The translations under genes and the position numbers were made by a program. Shown one piece after another: positions 17,847 to 26,204 of a DNA stretch of 64,000 nucleotides. Source of the DNA: Spirosoma spitsbergense DSM 19989 (GTDB lineage: Bacteria > Bacteroidota > Bacteroidia > Cytophagales > Spirosomataceae). The stretch spans positions 32,228-96,227 of the forward strand of contig NZ_KB893444.1 of NCBI RefSeq assembly GCF_000374085.1. Reading direction: 5' to 3'. Numbering within the stretch: position 1 is the stretch's first letter; every line of letters starts with the position of its first letter. The notes beneath the pieces are model-generated. The model saw only the letters and a program-made list of their open reading frames with translations, was not told the DNA's origin and searched no databases.

Positions 17847-17973
17847 GTGTATGAAGTGAGCGTATAGTACCGGATATTGACTAAACGGCAAAATAACCGC
17901 TATTTTCGTTGGATAAGGCAGCAACAGACCAAAAAATCTTCGCCCTTTCTCCGCTTATCTATCAAAAAACAAC

Positions 17974-18014
17974 TCCCTCTACCATTGATCTCAATAGGAA
18001 TCAACAGTAGAGGG
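17974..18014 (-). terminator. Terminator after manA
   Basis: CCCTCTAC (17974-17981) pairs with GTAGAGGG (18007-18014), with an inner TTGAT/ATCAA stem. On the minus strand a TTTTTT run follows. Confidence 0.8.
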
Positions 18015-18063
18015 ATCCATTTCGATGTTTACATCCCAGCGTATCCAACAACGCAGTTCAAGC

Positions 18064-19059
18064 TTAGGGAACGTAGGTTTCCAGAACGGTCATATCGCCA
18101 TCAGGAACCAGGGTGACGTTATTGATAGCCGCCGGAATCAGGACACACTGTCCCATAGCGAGTGGTACGCTGTATCCCCCCGGTGCTTCGACGGTGAGTG
18201 CCCCCGATACGCAGATGAGAATGACGAACGAGTCGATGTGGGTGTAATCGTGCTCAACTTCCTGGGTAAAATTCAGGACATTGGTCACGAAATAATCACT
18301 CGTTACGGCATTCACGCTCTCGTTTTGTTTATGCTCGTAGGGCGTTTTGTAGTGGTCGTAGTGGTGATAGTCGATGGCGTCAACGGCCAGTTCGGTGTGC
18401 AGTTCGCGTTTCTGTCCAGTGGTAGCATCCACCCGGTCGAAGTCATAAATCCGGTAGGTAGTATCGGAGGTTTGCTGGATTTCGGCCAGCAACAGTCCTT
18501 TTCCAATGTAATGAACCCGCCCGGCGGGCAGAAAAAACACGTCGCCGGGATGGGCCTCTTCCATGTTGAGCAGGTCCTGAATGGTGTTGTCCGCTACGGC
18601 TTTCACGTATTCGTCTTTGGTCACCTCCCGGTTGAAGCCCGCGTTGAGTTGCGCTCCTTCGTCGGCCTGCATGATGTACCACATCTCAGTCTTGCCGAAG
18701 CCACTTTTACGTTTTGCGGCCAACGCATCATCCGGGTGTACCTGAATGGACAGGTCGTCATTGGCATCGATAAACTTGACCAGGAGCGGAAACCGGTTGC
18801 CGTATTTTTCGTACACGTGCTGCCCAACCAGGTCGCCTTTGTACTGCTCGACCAGGTCGCGCAGTGATTTTCCGATAAGGCTACCTTCTTTCACAACCGA
18901 CACGTTGCCTTCCACATCGGATACCTCCCAGGTTTCGCCACAGTTAGGCAGGGGACGGTCCGGCGATCCGGTAAAGTCTTTGTTGAGGATGGTCTTTATT
19001 TTTTGACCACCCCAGATTTTATCTTTAAAAATAGTCTCGAATGTCAGCGGATATAACAT
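18064..19059 (-). CDS. manA: Class I mannose-6-phosphate isomerase
   Basis: A 331-residue cupin isomerase, the short bacterial form, which interconverts mannose 6-phosphate and fructose 6-phosphate. Zinc ligands are seen in LSIQVHPDDALA (Q, H) and KTEMWYIMQAD (E). FLPAGRVHYIGKGLLLAEIQ supplies the fourth ligand and the conserved IQ-SD-TYRIYDF region follows. The start is ATG 19059, where the family begins (LYPLTFETIFKDKIWGG). The frame upstream to 19140 is not supported. A rho-independent hairpin follows at 17974-18014. Confidence 0.94.
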   Translation of the reverse strand: MLYPLTFETIFKDKIWGGQKIKTILNKDFTGSPDRPLPNCGETWEVSDVEGNVSVVKEGSLIGKSLRDLVEQYKGDLVGQHVYEKYGNRFPLLVKFIDANDDLSIQVHPDDALAAKRKSGFGKTEMWYIMQADEGAQLNAGFNREVTKDEYVKAVADNTIQDLLNMEEAHPGDVFFLPAGRVHYIGKGLLLAEIQQTSDTTYRIYDFDRVDATTGQKRELHTELAVDAIDYHHYDHYKTPYEHKQNESVNAVTSDYFVTNVLNFTQEVEHDYTHIDSFVILICVSGALTVEAPGGYSVPLAMGQCVLIPAAINNVTLVPDGDMTVLETYVP

Positions 19060-19393
19060 AGGGAAACGAACCGCCGAGCGGTCCGGATAATTGAAAAATG
19101 ATACAGTAACAATGATACTTAAACCGGCAAGATAGGGCAATTGTTGGTTTGGTAACTATCCTGTATCGGGTTATCAGGACCACCGCCCCCAAAGTAAAGC
19201 CTGTTGCGGGTTGAGAGCAACGTTACCCACGAACTGGAATGCCTTTTTTGATGGCGTGGATGAATACCGCCTTCAAGGGCGACACTTACACTCTTTTGTC
19301 GATCCCCTGCCAATCCAGGGTATTCTGTTTGTCGCTGCTTTAAAAATTCCTCCCTAATTTGCCGCCCGAACCAATCACTACCTATCTGTCCGC

Positions 19394-21697
19394 ATGAAAC
19401 ACCTGTTGCTTTTTTTGGTACTCTCCTTCCCTTCTTTTGCCCAAACCACCGATAATCAGTACAACCTGATTCCCTTCCCCGCCCAGTTTTCCGGTCAGAC
19501 GGGTCAGTTTACCCTTAGCAGTGCTACCCGCATCGTGATAACCCCGGCTAAAGACCCCGCTGTTCGGGCGGTAGCCCAAACAGTAGCGGGTCAGATTAAG
19601 ACGGCCAACGGTTTATCGTTATCCGTTTCTCCCACCACCCCGGCCTTAGCCAAAGGTGCCCATATTTTTTTCTCCCTGAATAAAAAACTAACCCTCGGCA
19701 ATGAGGGCTATAAACTGACCATTACACCAGCCAGAATACTGGCCGAAGCCGCTACACCCAACGGCCTGTTTTATGCCGCGCAAACCCTTCGCCAACTCCT
19801 GCCCGCCGGTCAGATGACCACAGCTACCCTACCCGCCTGCGCCATTGCCGATAAGCCACGCTTCGGCTACCGGGGCCTGATGCTGGATGTAGGACGCCAT
19901 TTCATGCCGGTGCCGTTCGTCAAGAAGTTCATCGACCTGATGGCCCTGCACAAACAGAATACCTTCCACTGGCATTTGACCGAAGACCAGGGCTGGCGTA
20001 TCGAAATCAAAAAATACCCGAAGCTGACCCAGGTTGGGAGCAAACGCGCCGAATCCATTGTGGGCCAGTATAGCCAGAATTACCCCCAGCAATTCGATGG
20101 GAAGCCGGTTAGTGGTTTTTACACGCAGGCCGAAATACGGGATGTGGTGCGCTACGCCCAAAGTCGGTTCGTTACGATTATTCCCGAAATAGAAATGCCC
20201 GGCCACGCGCAGGCTGCACTGGCCTCGTATCCCGAACTGGGCTGCGACCCTGCCAAAGGCTATCAGGTCTACACCAAATGGGGTGTTTCGGAGGATGTGT
20301 ACTGCCCGTCGGAGAAAACGTTTACTTTTTTGCAGGATGTGCTGACAGAAGTGATCGCGTTGTTTCCCGGCAAATACATCCACATCGGGGGCGACGAATG
20401 CCCGAAAACGGCCTGGAAAAACAGCGCATTCTGTCAGGACCTGATGAAGAAAAATGGCCTGAAAGATGAGCACGAACTACAAAGCTATTTTATCCGGCGC
20501 ATCGAGAAATTTCTGAACAGTAAGGGGCGGTCCATCATTGGCTGGGACGAGATTTTAGAGAGCGGCTTAGCGCCCAACGCAACCGTGATGAGCTGGCGCG
20601 GTACGGCGGGCGGCATTGCCGCAGCCAAACAAAAGCATACCGTCATCATGTCGCCCGCGGGCACCTGCTACCTTGACTCGTACCAAGGTAACCCCGCCAC
20701 CGAACCCCTCGCCATTGGCGGCTACCTGCCCCTCGATCAGGTATATGCCTACGAGCCAATGCCCGCCGAACTCTCGGCGGCAGAACAGAAGTACGTTATG
20801 GGTGTGCAGGGGAACATCTGGACGGAGTACCTGCCCACCCCCGAAGCGGTCGAATACGCGGCCTTTCCGCGGGCTGTTGCCCTGGCCGAAATTAGCTGGA
20901 TGCCCGCCGGTACGCATAACTTCGAAGATTTTGCCCTGCGACTCAAAAATCACCTGCCCCAGCTTGACCAGAACTTCGGGCCATCGGTACCCGTCAACTA
21001 CGCCAAACGACTGTTCGACATTTCGGCCAGTACGCAGCCAAATGCCCAGGGCCAGCTTCAGGTGCAACTGAGTAAACTGGATACCGACAGCCGGATTTTT
21101 TACACCATAAACGGCCGGGAACCCAACGAGCGCAGTACCGAATACATTGGCCCCATTACGCTGACAAAAACAACGACTATCCGGGCCATGACACCCACAG
21201 GGGGCAAACTTACCCAGACGTTTACCCTCCATAAAGGCAAGAACAAGCCGTACACCTATGCCCAGTCCCCTGCCCCCACCAACGACCCCAAAACGAACAA
21301 ATTAACCGATGGCGTTCGGGGCGAAACACCCCGCGACCGGCGGCAGTGGGTGAATTTTTTCGGTAACATGGATATAGTCCTGGACCTGGGCGATGTAACG
21401 AGCGTTACAAAGGTGTCGCTGAATTTCCTGAAAGTTATCCTGGATAAAAGCTTCCCGCCCACCTCGGTCAACATTGCCCTCTCCAAAGATGGGGCCGATT
21501 TCAAAGAAGCCCTTACCCAGCCCATTAATTATGAACTGACCGGCCCCTGGGACATTCTGCCCGTGGTGGCCGATTTTAAAACCGCCCGCGCCCGCTACGT
21601 ACGAATCAGGGCAAAGAACGCAGGGGAGTGCCCCGCCGGGCACCCCGACGCCGGACAGAAAACCTACTTCTCCACGGATGAAATTGTGGTGGAATAA
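19394..21697 (+). CDS. Secreted GH20 beta-N-acetylhexosaminidase
   Basis: 767 residues. Signal peptide MKHLLLFLVLSFPSFAQ, an N-terminal GH20b domain (~20-150), then the TIM barrel: RFGYRGLMLDVGRHFMPV, HLTEDQGWRIEIKKYP, IPEIEMPGHAQAAL and IGGDECPKTAW with the catalytic pair D334-E335. After the barrel come a chitobiase-type C-terminal segment (IFYTINGREPNERSTEY, ~565-580) and a discoidin-like domain (~620-767). The enzyme removes terminal GlcNAc/GalNAc from chitin-type or host glycans outside the cytoplasm. It is the first gene of a rightward run. Confidence 0.95.
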   Translation: MKHLLLFLVLSFPSFAQTTDNQYNLIPFPAQFSGQTGQFTLSSATRIVITPAKDPAVRAVAQTVAGQIKTANGLSLSVSPTTPALAKGAHIFFSLNKKLTLGNEGYKLTITPARILAEAATPNGLFYAAQTLRQLLPAGQMTTATLPACAIADKPRFGYRGLMLDVGRHFMPVPFVKKFIDLMALHKQNTFHWHLTEDQGWRIEIKKYPKLTQVGSKRAESIVGQYSQNYPQQFDGKPVSGFYTQAEIRDVVRYAQSRFVTIIPEIEMPGHAQAALASYPELGCDPAKGYQVYTKWGVSEDVYCPSEKTFTFLQDVLTEVIALFPGKYIHIGGDECPKTAWKNSAFCQDLMKKNGLKDEHELQSYFIRRIEKFLNSKGRSIIGWDEILESGLAPNATVMSWRGTAGGIAAAKQKHTVIMSPAGTCYLDSYQGNPATEPLAIGGYLPLDQVYAYEPMPAELSAAEQKYVMGVQGNIWTEYLPTPEAVEYAAFPRAVALAEISWMPAGTHNFEDFALRLKNHLPQLDQNFGPSVPVNYAKRLFDISASTQPNAQGQLQVQLSKLDTDSRIFYTINGREPNERSTEYIGPITLTKTTTIRAMTPTGGKLTQTFTLHKGKNKPYTYAQSPAPTNDPKTNKLTDGVRGETPRDRRQWVNFFGNMDIVLDLGDVTSVTKVSLNFLKVILDKSFPPTSVNIALSKDGADFKEALTQPINYELTGPWDILPVVADFKTARARYVRIRAKNAGECPAGHPDAGQKTYFSTDEIVVE

Positions 21698-21726
21698 TCG
21701 TATATTAGCTAATCAGCGATAACCGA

Positions 21727-22383
21727 ATGCCGACGACTAGAGAGTTCATTGCAGGCATCCTTTTTGTCTTATCCCTAACGCTATTGAGTTGCTCGGAACA
21801 GCGAAAGAAACGCGCCACAACCACTACAACAGACACCATGAATGCACAAATGATTGAGTCAATAGAGAATTTCAAAAAGAGACAAATTCACAGCAACCTA
21901 ACGGCCGAAATTATTGATACAACACCGGATAGTATGTTGCTGCAAACCGTGTTCGACCAGTTGAGTACGAAGCTACCGGAGGATTATCAAAAAGAATACC
22001 AGACGGTTACGAACTGGACAAAACCACAACAGGCTATTTACATCATTTGGGTACTGGAAGCGGAAGTAAATAATGGCGGATTTAATCAATTCTACTTCAA
22101 CTCAAGCGGCCAATTTGCTGACTTGACCGTAGATGCCCTGACACGTGTTGGTGCGAAAAAGTTTGCCGACTTAGCCGCCAGCGCTAATGAAATTTACAAA
22201 GCAAATAAGGAAGAAATAGCCAGACATCAGGATGGGACAATGGAAGGCTTTTCCGAATCCTATGAAGACAATCCATTGAACAAACTGGATGACGAATTTT
22301 ACGACTTATCCAGCAAAGAGAACTTGCAGAAACGTCAGATTGCTTACGTAAGAAGCCACAAAGAATACTTTATTGATAAGTAG
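21727..22383 (+). CDS. DMP19/DUF4375-like lipoprotein
   Basis: 218 residues. The N-terminus FIAGILFVLSLTLLSC is a lipoprotein signal ending in the lipobox cysteine. The mature part carries the DMP19-family pattern QQAIYIIWVLEAEVNNGGFN followed by QFYFNSSG and a later ALTRVGAKKFADL. The Neisseria founder is a DNA mimic, but many relatives are of unknown function, and a membrane-anchored copy would not act on DNA in the cytoplasm. It lies 29 bp after the hexosaminidase and 36 bp before the sirtuin. Confidence 0.82.
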   Translation: MPTTREFIAGILFVLSLTLLSCSEQRKKRATTTTTDTMNAQMIESIENFKKRQIHSNLTAEIIDTTPDSMLLQTVFDQLSTKLPEDYQKEYQTVTNWTKPQQAIYIIWVLEAEVNNGGFNQFYFNSSGQFADLTVDALTRVGAKKFADLAASANEIYKANKEEIARHQDGTMEGFSESYEDNPLNKLDDEFYDLSSKENLQKRQIAYVRSHKEYFIDK

Positions 22384-22419
22384 TTAACGACTGCATCTGA
22401 CACTGACCTTACCAATCTA

Positions 22420-23103
22420 ATGAAAAAAATTGTTGTTTTATCCGGCGCGGGTATCAGTGCGGAAAGTGGCATTCCAACGTTCCGGGCATCGGATGGCCTG
22501 TGGGAGAACCACCGGATTGAGGATGTTGCCACACCCGAAGCCTGGGAGCGTAACCCAACGCTGGTACAGAATTTTTACAACGAACGCCGGAAACAGGCCC
22601 TCAGTGTTCAGCCTAATGCGGGGCACCTGGCTCTGGTGAAACTGGAAGAAAAATACGACGTGACCATCATCACCCAGAACGTCGATAACCTGCACGAAAA
22701 AGCGGGTTCTTCAACAGTCATTCACCTGCACGGTGAGTTGTCTAAATCGCGGTCCTGTGTGGATGAAACACTGATTTACGACATCGAAGGCTGGGAGATC
22801 AAAGCGGAGGAACGTTGCGAGAAGGGGTCCCCGCTTCGTCCACACATCGTTTGGTTTGGCGAGGCCGTGCCCATGATGGATATCGCTGCGTCCGTAACCC
22901 AGGAAGCGGATATATTTATCGTAGTGGGAACGTCGCTGAATGTGTACCCGGCAGCAGGGCTGATATTTGCGGTGCAAAAAGGCGTTCCAATCTACGTAGT
23001 TGATCCCTATAGTCCCGAAATACAAAAGCGGGCCAACATAACATTTATCGCCGAACCCGCCACCATTGGCCTGACGCAGCTGGCAGACCAGTTAATGCGT
23101 TAA
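22420..23103 (+). CDS. cobB: Sirtuin, NAD-dependent protein deacylase
   Basis: 227 residues. NAD site GAGISAESGIPTFRASDGLW, TQNVDNLHEKAG, catalytic H104 in VIHLHGEL, IVVGTSLNVYPAAGL. The FYNERRKQ segment has the Tyr/Arg spacing of SIRT5-type enzymes that remove succinyl or malonyl groups. The zinc ribbon is reduced: only SC at ~110 and RC at ~130 remain of the usual CxxC pairs. The protein therefore likely folds without zinc, as in related short Bacteroidota sirtuins (recalled, not checked). Confidence 0.93.
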   Translation: MKKIVVLSGAGISAESGIPTFRASDGLWENHRIEDVATPEAWERNPTLVQNFYNERRKQALSVQPNAGHLALVKLEEKYDVTIITQNVDNLHEKAGSSTVIHLHGELSKSRSCVDETLIYDIEGWEIKAEERCEKGSPLRPHIVWFGEAVPMMDIAASVTQEADIFIVVGTSLNVYPAAGLIFAVQKGVPIYVVDPYSPEIQKRANITFIAEPATIGLTQLADQLMR

Positions 23104-23197
23104 TCTCAACCAGAAAAGTAATTATCAACCCATCAGCGTGTAATCGATGCGCAGCGGCCGGGGCGGCTTTTTTCCACCAATAATCGTCAATAACCCA

Positions 23198-23664
23198 ATG
23201 AAAATCAACCGTTTGTTCCTGACTATCCTGGGTCTGTTTCTCTTCTCCTTTGCCGCTATGGCTCAGTCGACGGCTCCCGCACTGAAGGCCTATTATGGCG
23301 TGAAGAATGCGCTGGTAGCCACCGATGGGGCAAAAACCAAAGCACAGGCATCGACGCGGTCAATACCCTCAGCAACGTGAATGCGGCTACGCTAAAACCG
23401 TATGACAGGAAGGCCCTCGCTTCGGCCAGGGCCAGCGCACTGGTCATTAGTAAAACGGGCGATGTAGCCGCCCAACGCAAAGAATTCAAGATCCTGTCGA
23501 CCAACATGATTGCCCTGGCGAAAGCAACCAAACCCGCTAAAACCTACGTGCAGTATTGCCCGATGGTGAAGGCATCGTGGCTTAGCGAAAGAAAAGACGT
23601 GAAGAATCCCTACTACGGCAACGACATGCTGACCTGCGGCAGTACGAAAGAAGTGATTGAGTGA
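23198..23664 (+). pseudogene. DUF3347 protein gene broken by a frameshift
   Basis: The gene starts at ATG 23198 with a signal peptide (MKINRLFLTILGLFLFSFAA) and reads LKAYYGVKNALVATDGAKTK in one frame until about 23350. It then continues in the next frame as IDAVNTLSNVNAATLKPYD and on to the DUF3347 signature YVQYCPMVKASWLSERKDV then NPYYGNDMLTCG, ending at 23664. Restoring one base near 23350 gives a normal ~155-residue protein. DUF3347 proteins are periplasmic and often sit near copper genes. The shift may be a real mutation or a sequencing error. The G4 and A5 runs at ~23327-23336 are candidates. Confidence 0.85.
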
Positions 23665-23918
23665 TTTTACAGCCGGTTCAACGCGTGCGCTTCCTCAGCG
23701 TATTGTAAGCGGTTCTCCGCATCTACCTGAATTATATTATTAGCCATAAATAACTTTACACAAAATAAAATCAATATACATTCAATATTATCCATAAATA
23801 ATACTAACAATCGCCCTATTTTTAAAATTTACATCTGTTTCCTTTGGATATTGACAGGCTGTTGGGCATATTTGGCTGTAGGACTCATGAACAGGGTCTG
23901 TTACCCAACCAAATAACC

Positions 23919-25340
23919 ATGATGAAACGTACGTTTTACGCACTAGCCGTAGTTTGCTTTATGGTGGGTTCCGTTGTGAACGCTCAATCCAAACAGCCAG
24001 ACTGGAAAGCAGTAGAGGAAGAAACGATGGAGCATTTCCAGGCCATACTGCGGATGAATACCAGCGACCCGCCGGGGATTGAAGCACCGGTTGTTGACTA
24101 CCTGAAATCGGTGTTACAGAAAGAAGGCATTGAGGTGCAGACATTTGCACTCGACCCTAATCGCCCCAATCTGGTCGCCCGTTTAAAAGGGACGGGGAAG
24201 AAGCGTCCACTGCTCATTATGGCTCATACCGATGTGGTCAATGTGGATTCCACCAAGTGGACCTACCCACCCTTCTCGGCTACGCGTAAGGATGGCTACG
24301 TGTACGGCAGAGGGTCTGTAGATGATAAGGATAACGTAGCCACGGGCCTGATGGTCATGCTTTTGTTGAAACGGTCGAATGCGATGTTAGACCGCGACGT
24401 GATCTTTTTGGCGGAAGCCGGTGAGGAAGGAAACGTCAAATACGGCATCGACTACATGGTCAAAAATCATTGGCCGGCGATAGAAGCCGAGTACTGTTTT
24501 GCGGAAGGGGGCGGGGTGCCGCGTACCGGTGGAAAAATCCAGTACGCAACGGTAGCGACGACCGAAAAGATTCCACGCGGAGCCAAACTGGTAGCCAAAG
24601 GTATATCGGGGCACGGGTCCGTTCCATTGCAGAGTAACGCCGTTGTCCACATCGCTCAGGCAGTGGCCAAAGTAGCTGCCTGGCAAACGCCCATGCGCCT
24701 GAATGAAACGACCACCGCTTTTTTCAAACGGCTGGCAGAAATCAGCACGCCCGAAGAAACAGCCCGCTTTCAGGCTTTGCTAAATGGCAAAAATGCGGAT
24801 TCGGCCCAGGAATATCTGGCGACAAAGGAACCCCGCTACTATTCAACCCTGCGAACATCCATCTCCCCAACCATCATCAAAGGCGGGTATCGCAGCAACG
24901 TAATTCCGTCGGAGGCCGAAGCGACGCTCGATATCCGGGCACTACCCGATGAGGATATGCCCAAATTTCTCGATGCCATGCGCCAGGTAATCAACGACCC
25001 GGCGGTAGACATTGTGAGTAACAGTAGTTCTGCCCGGCCCGGAAGCCCCCCCTCAAAACTGAACACGGAGGCATTCAGGGCAGTGGAAGCGTCCGTTAAA
25101 CGTACGTACAATACCGTTACGTTGCCTACCATGCTCACCGGAGCTACCGATATGTCGTATCTGCGATCGAAGGGAGTACAGTGTTACGGTATTGGCCCCA
25201 TGACCGACAGTGAAGACGGACCGAAGGGCTTCGGAGCACACAGCGACCAGGAGCGTATTCTGGAAGAAGCCCTGCACAAATTTCTGCGTTTCCAGTGGGA
25301 CGTAGTTTCCAGTCTCGCCATGCAATCGAGTCCGGAGTAA
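23919..25340 (+). CDS. M20/M25/M40-family exported metallopeptidase
   Basis: 473 residues with a signal peptide (MMKRTFYALAVVCFMVGSVVNAQ). Metal ligands are visible in LLIMAHTDVVNVD, GRGSVDDKDNVATGL and LAEAGEEGNVKYGID, with the bound-dimer lid domain at ~215-330 (TEKIPRGAKLVAKGISGHGS) and the final histidine in GFGAHSDQERILEE. M20 enzymes are zinc dipeptidases or aminoacylases. The start is the first ATG of a pair at 23919/23922. The longer frame from the TTG at 23844 adds no signal-like sequence. Bases 23665-23918 hold an AT-rich promoter region and nothing else I can name. Confidence 0.9.
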   Translation: MMKRTFYALAVVCFMVGSVVNAQSKQPDWKAVEEETMEHFQAILRMNTSDPPGIEAPVVDYLKSVLQKEGIEVQTFALDPNRPNLVARLKGTGKKRPLLIMAHTDVVNVDSTKWTYPPFSATRKDGYVYGRGSVDDKDNVATGLMVMLLLKRSNAMLDRDVIFLAEAGEEGNVKYGIDYMVKNHWPAIEAEYCFAEGGGVPRTGGKIQYATVATTEKIPRGAKLVAKGISGHGSVPLQSNAVVHIAQAVAKVAAWQTPMRLNETTTAFFKRLAEISTPEETARFQALLNGKNADSAQEYLATKEPRYYSTLRTSISPTIIKGGYRSNVIPSEAEATLDIRALPDEDMPKFLDAMRQVINDPAVDIVSNSSSARPGSPPSKLNTEAFRAVEASVKRTYNTVTLPTMLTGATDMSYLRSKGVQCYGIGPMTDSEDGPKGFGAHSDQERILEEALHKFLRFQWDVVSSLAMQSSPE

Positions 25341-25391
25341 GCCCTTTGGGTTAACCAACAGGGGTCTCCCTCAATCATCGCTCACCAACGC

Positions 25392-25445
25392 AACTCCCCG
25401 CGCTATCACCCGTTGTAATTGTAACCGGTGGCAGTGCGGGGAGTT
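25392..25445. terminator. Bidirectional terminator between M20 peptidase and DUF4396 gene
   Basis: AACTCCCCGC (25392-25401) pairs with GCGGGGAGTT (25436-25445), with a CACC-CGTT/AACC-GGTG inner stem. The genes on either side converge. Confidence 0.8.
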
Positions 25446-25447
25446 AG

Positions 25448-26167
25448 TTACATCTTTTCTTTCAGGCCGACCTTCAGCAGCCACCAGTTGACGGGGTAAG
25501 CCGTTACAAAGCCGAAGAGCATGGCAACCTGCATCATAAACCAGAATACGGGACCATCTTTGGGTAGCTCGCGCCCGAAAATAGCGAAGGTGACAATGGC
25601 CATCCACCCGTACATGCCAATCTGCCACGACGCCAGCGAGAGCGTGTCAGCTTTAAGAGCCGCAACCAGTCCTTCTTTGGGCGAAATGTCGCGCATGGGT
25701 TTGATAGCGAAGTACTGAAAGGCGATGCCAATCAGAAAAGCCAGCACAAAGTCGATGGCCCAGGCTCCGAAAATAGGTTTCCCAAACAGGGTGAGTGGTA
25801 CAAAAAATACAAACGTTTCGGCCATAATATCGCCCAGAGTGCAGCCACTGCCGCAGTGCAGTGCTCCTACCCCAACGCTTTGCCAGAATGGTTTCTGGCC
25901 CTGCATCATCCTATCCGGCTGCCCACCCTTTTCCGATTGCCTGGAGGAATCACTGTCTGCTGGCTTTACCGATTTTCGGCCTACCGTAAAATAGCCCCAT
26001 AAAGCCAGCGGACCCGCGTAGAGAGCGGTCAGGGGCCAGACCACGTCCATAATCCACATTTCCTGTCTGTGGCCGTTCAACATGTCGATGGTGATAATTA
26101 CGAAGCTGATACCAGCCAGTACCAGCGAGATAATGGCCAGAGTGGGCAACCAGGAAGGAATAGTCAT
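25448..26167 (-). CDS. DUF4396 membrane protein
   Basis: A 239-residue integral membrane protein with about five to six hydrophobic segments. The family motif GALHCGSGCTLGDIMAET (~108-125) opens the conserved core and is followed by IGIAFQYFAIKPMRDISPKEGLVAALKADTLSL. The C-terminus is TAYPVNWWLLKVG. The Cys-Gly-x-Gly-Cys plus preceding His, close to a membrane helix, could bind a metal. It lies downstream of the copB-type ATPase on the same strand (37 bp), so a metal-related role is plausible (inference). Confidence 0.83.
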   Translation of the reverse strand: MTIPSWLPTLAIISLVLAGISFVIITIDMLNGHRQEMWIMDVVWPLTALYAGPLALWGYFTVGRKSVKPADSDSSRQSEKGGQPDRMMQGQKPFWQSVGVGALHCGSGCTLGDIMAETFVFFVPLTLFGKPIFGAWAIDFVLAFLIGIAFQYFAIKPMRDISPKEGLVAALKADTLSLASWQIGMYGWMAIVTFAIFGRELPKDGPVFWFMMQVAMLFGFVTAYPVNWWLLKVGLKEKM

Positions 26168-26204
26168 GGGTAAAACGTTGAGTAAAGGATAACTGGATTC
26201 GCTT

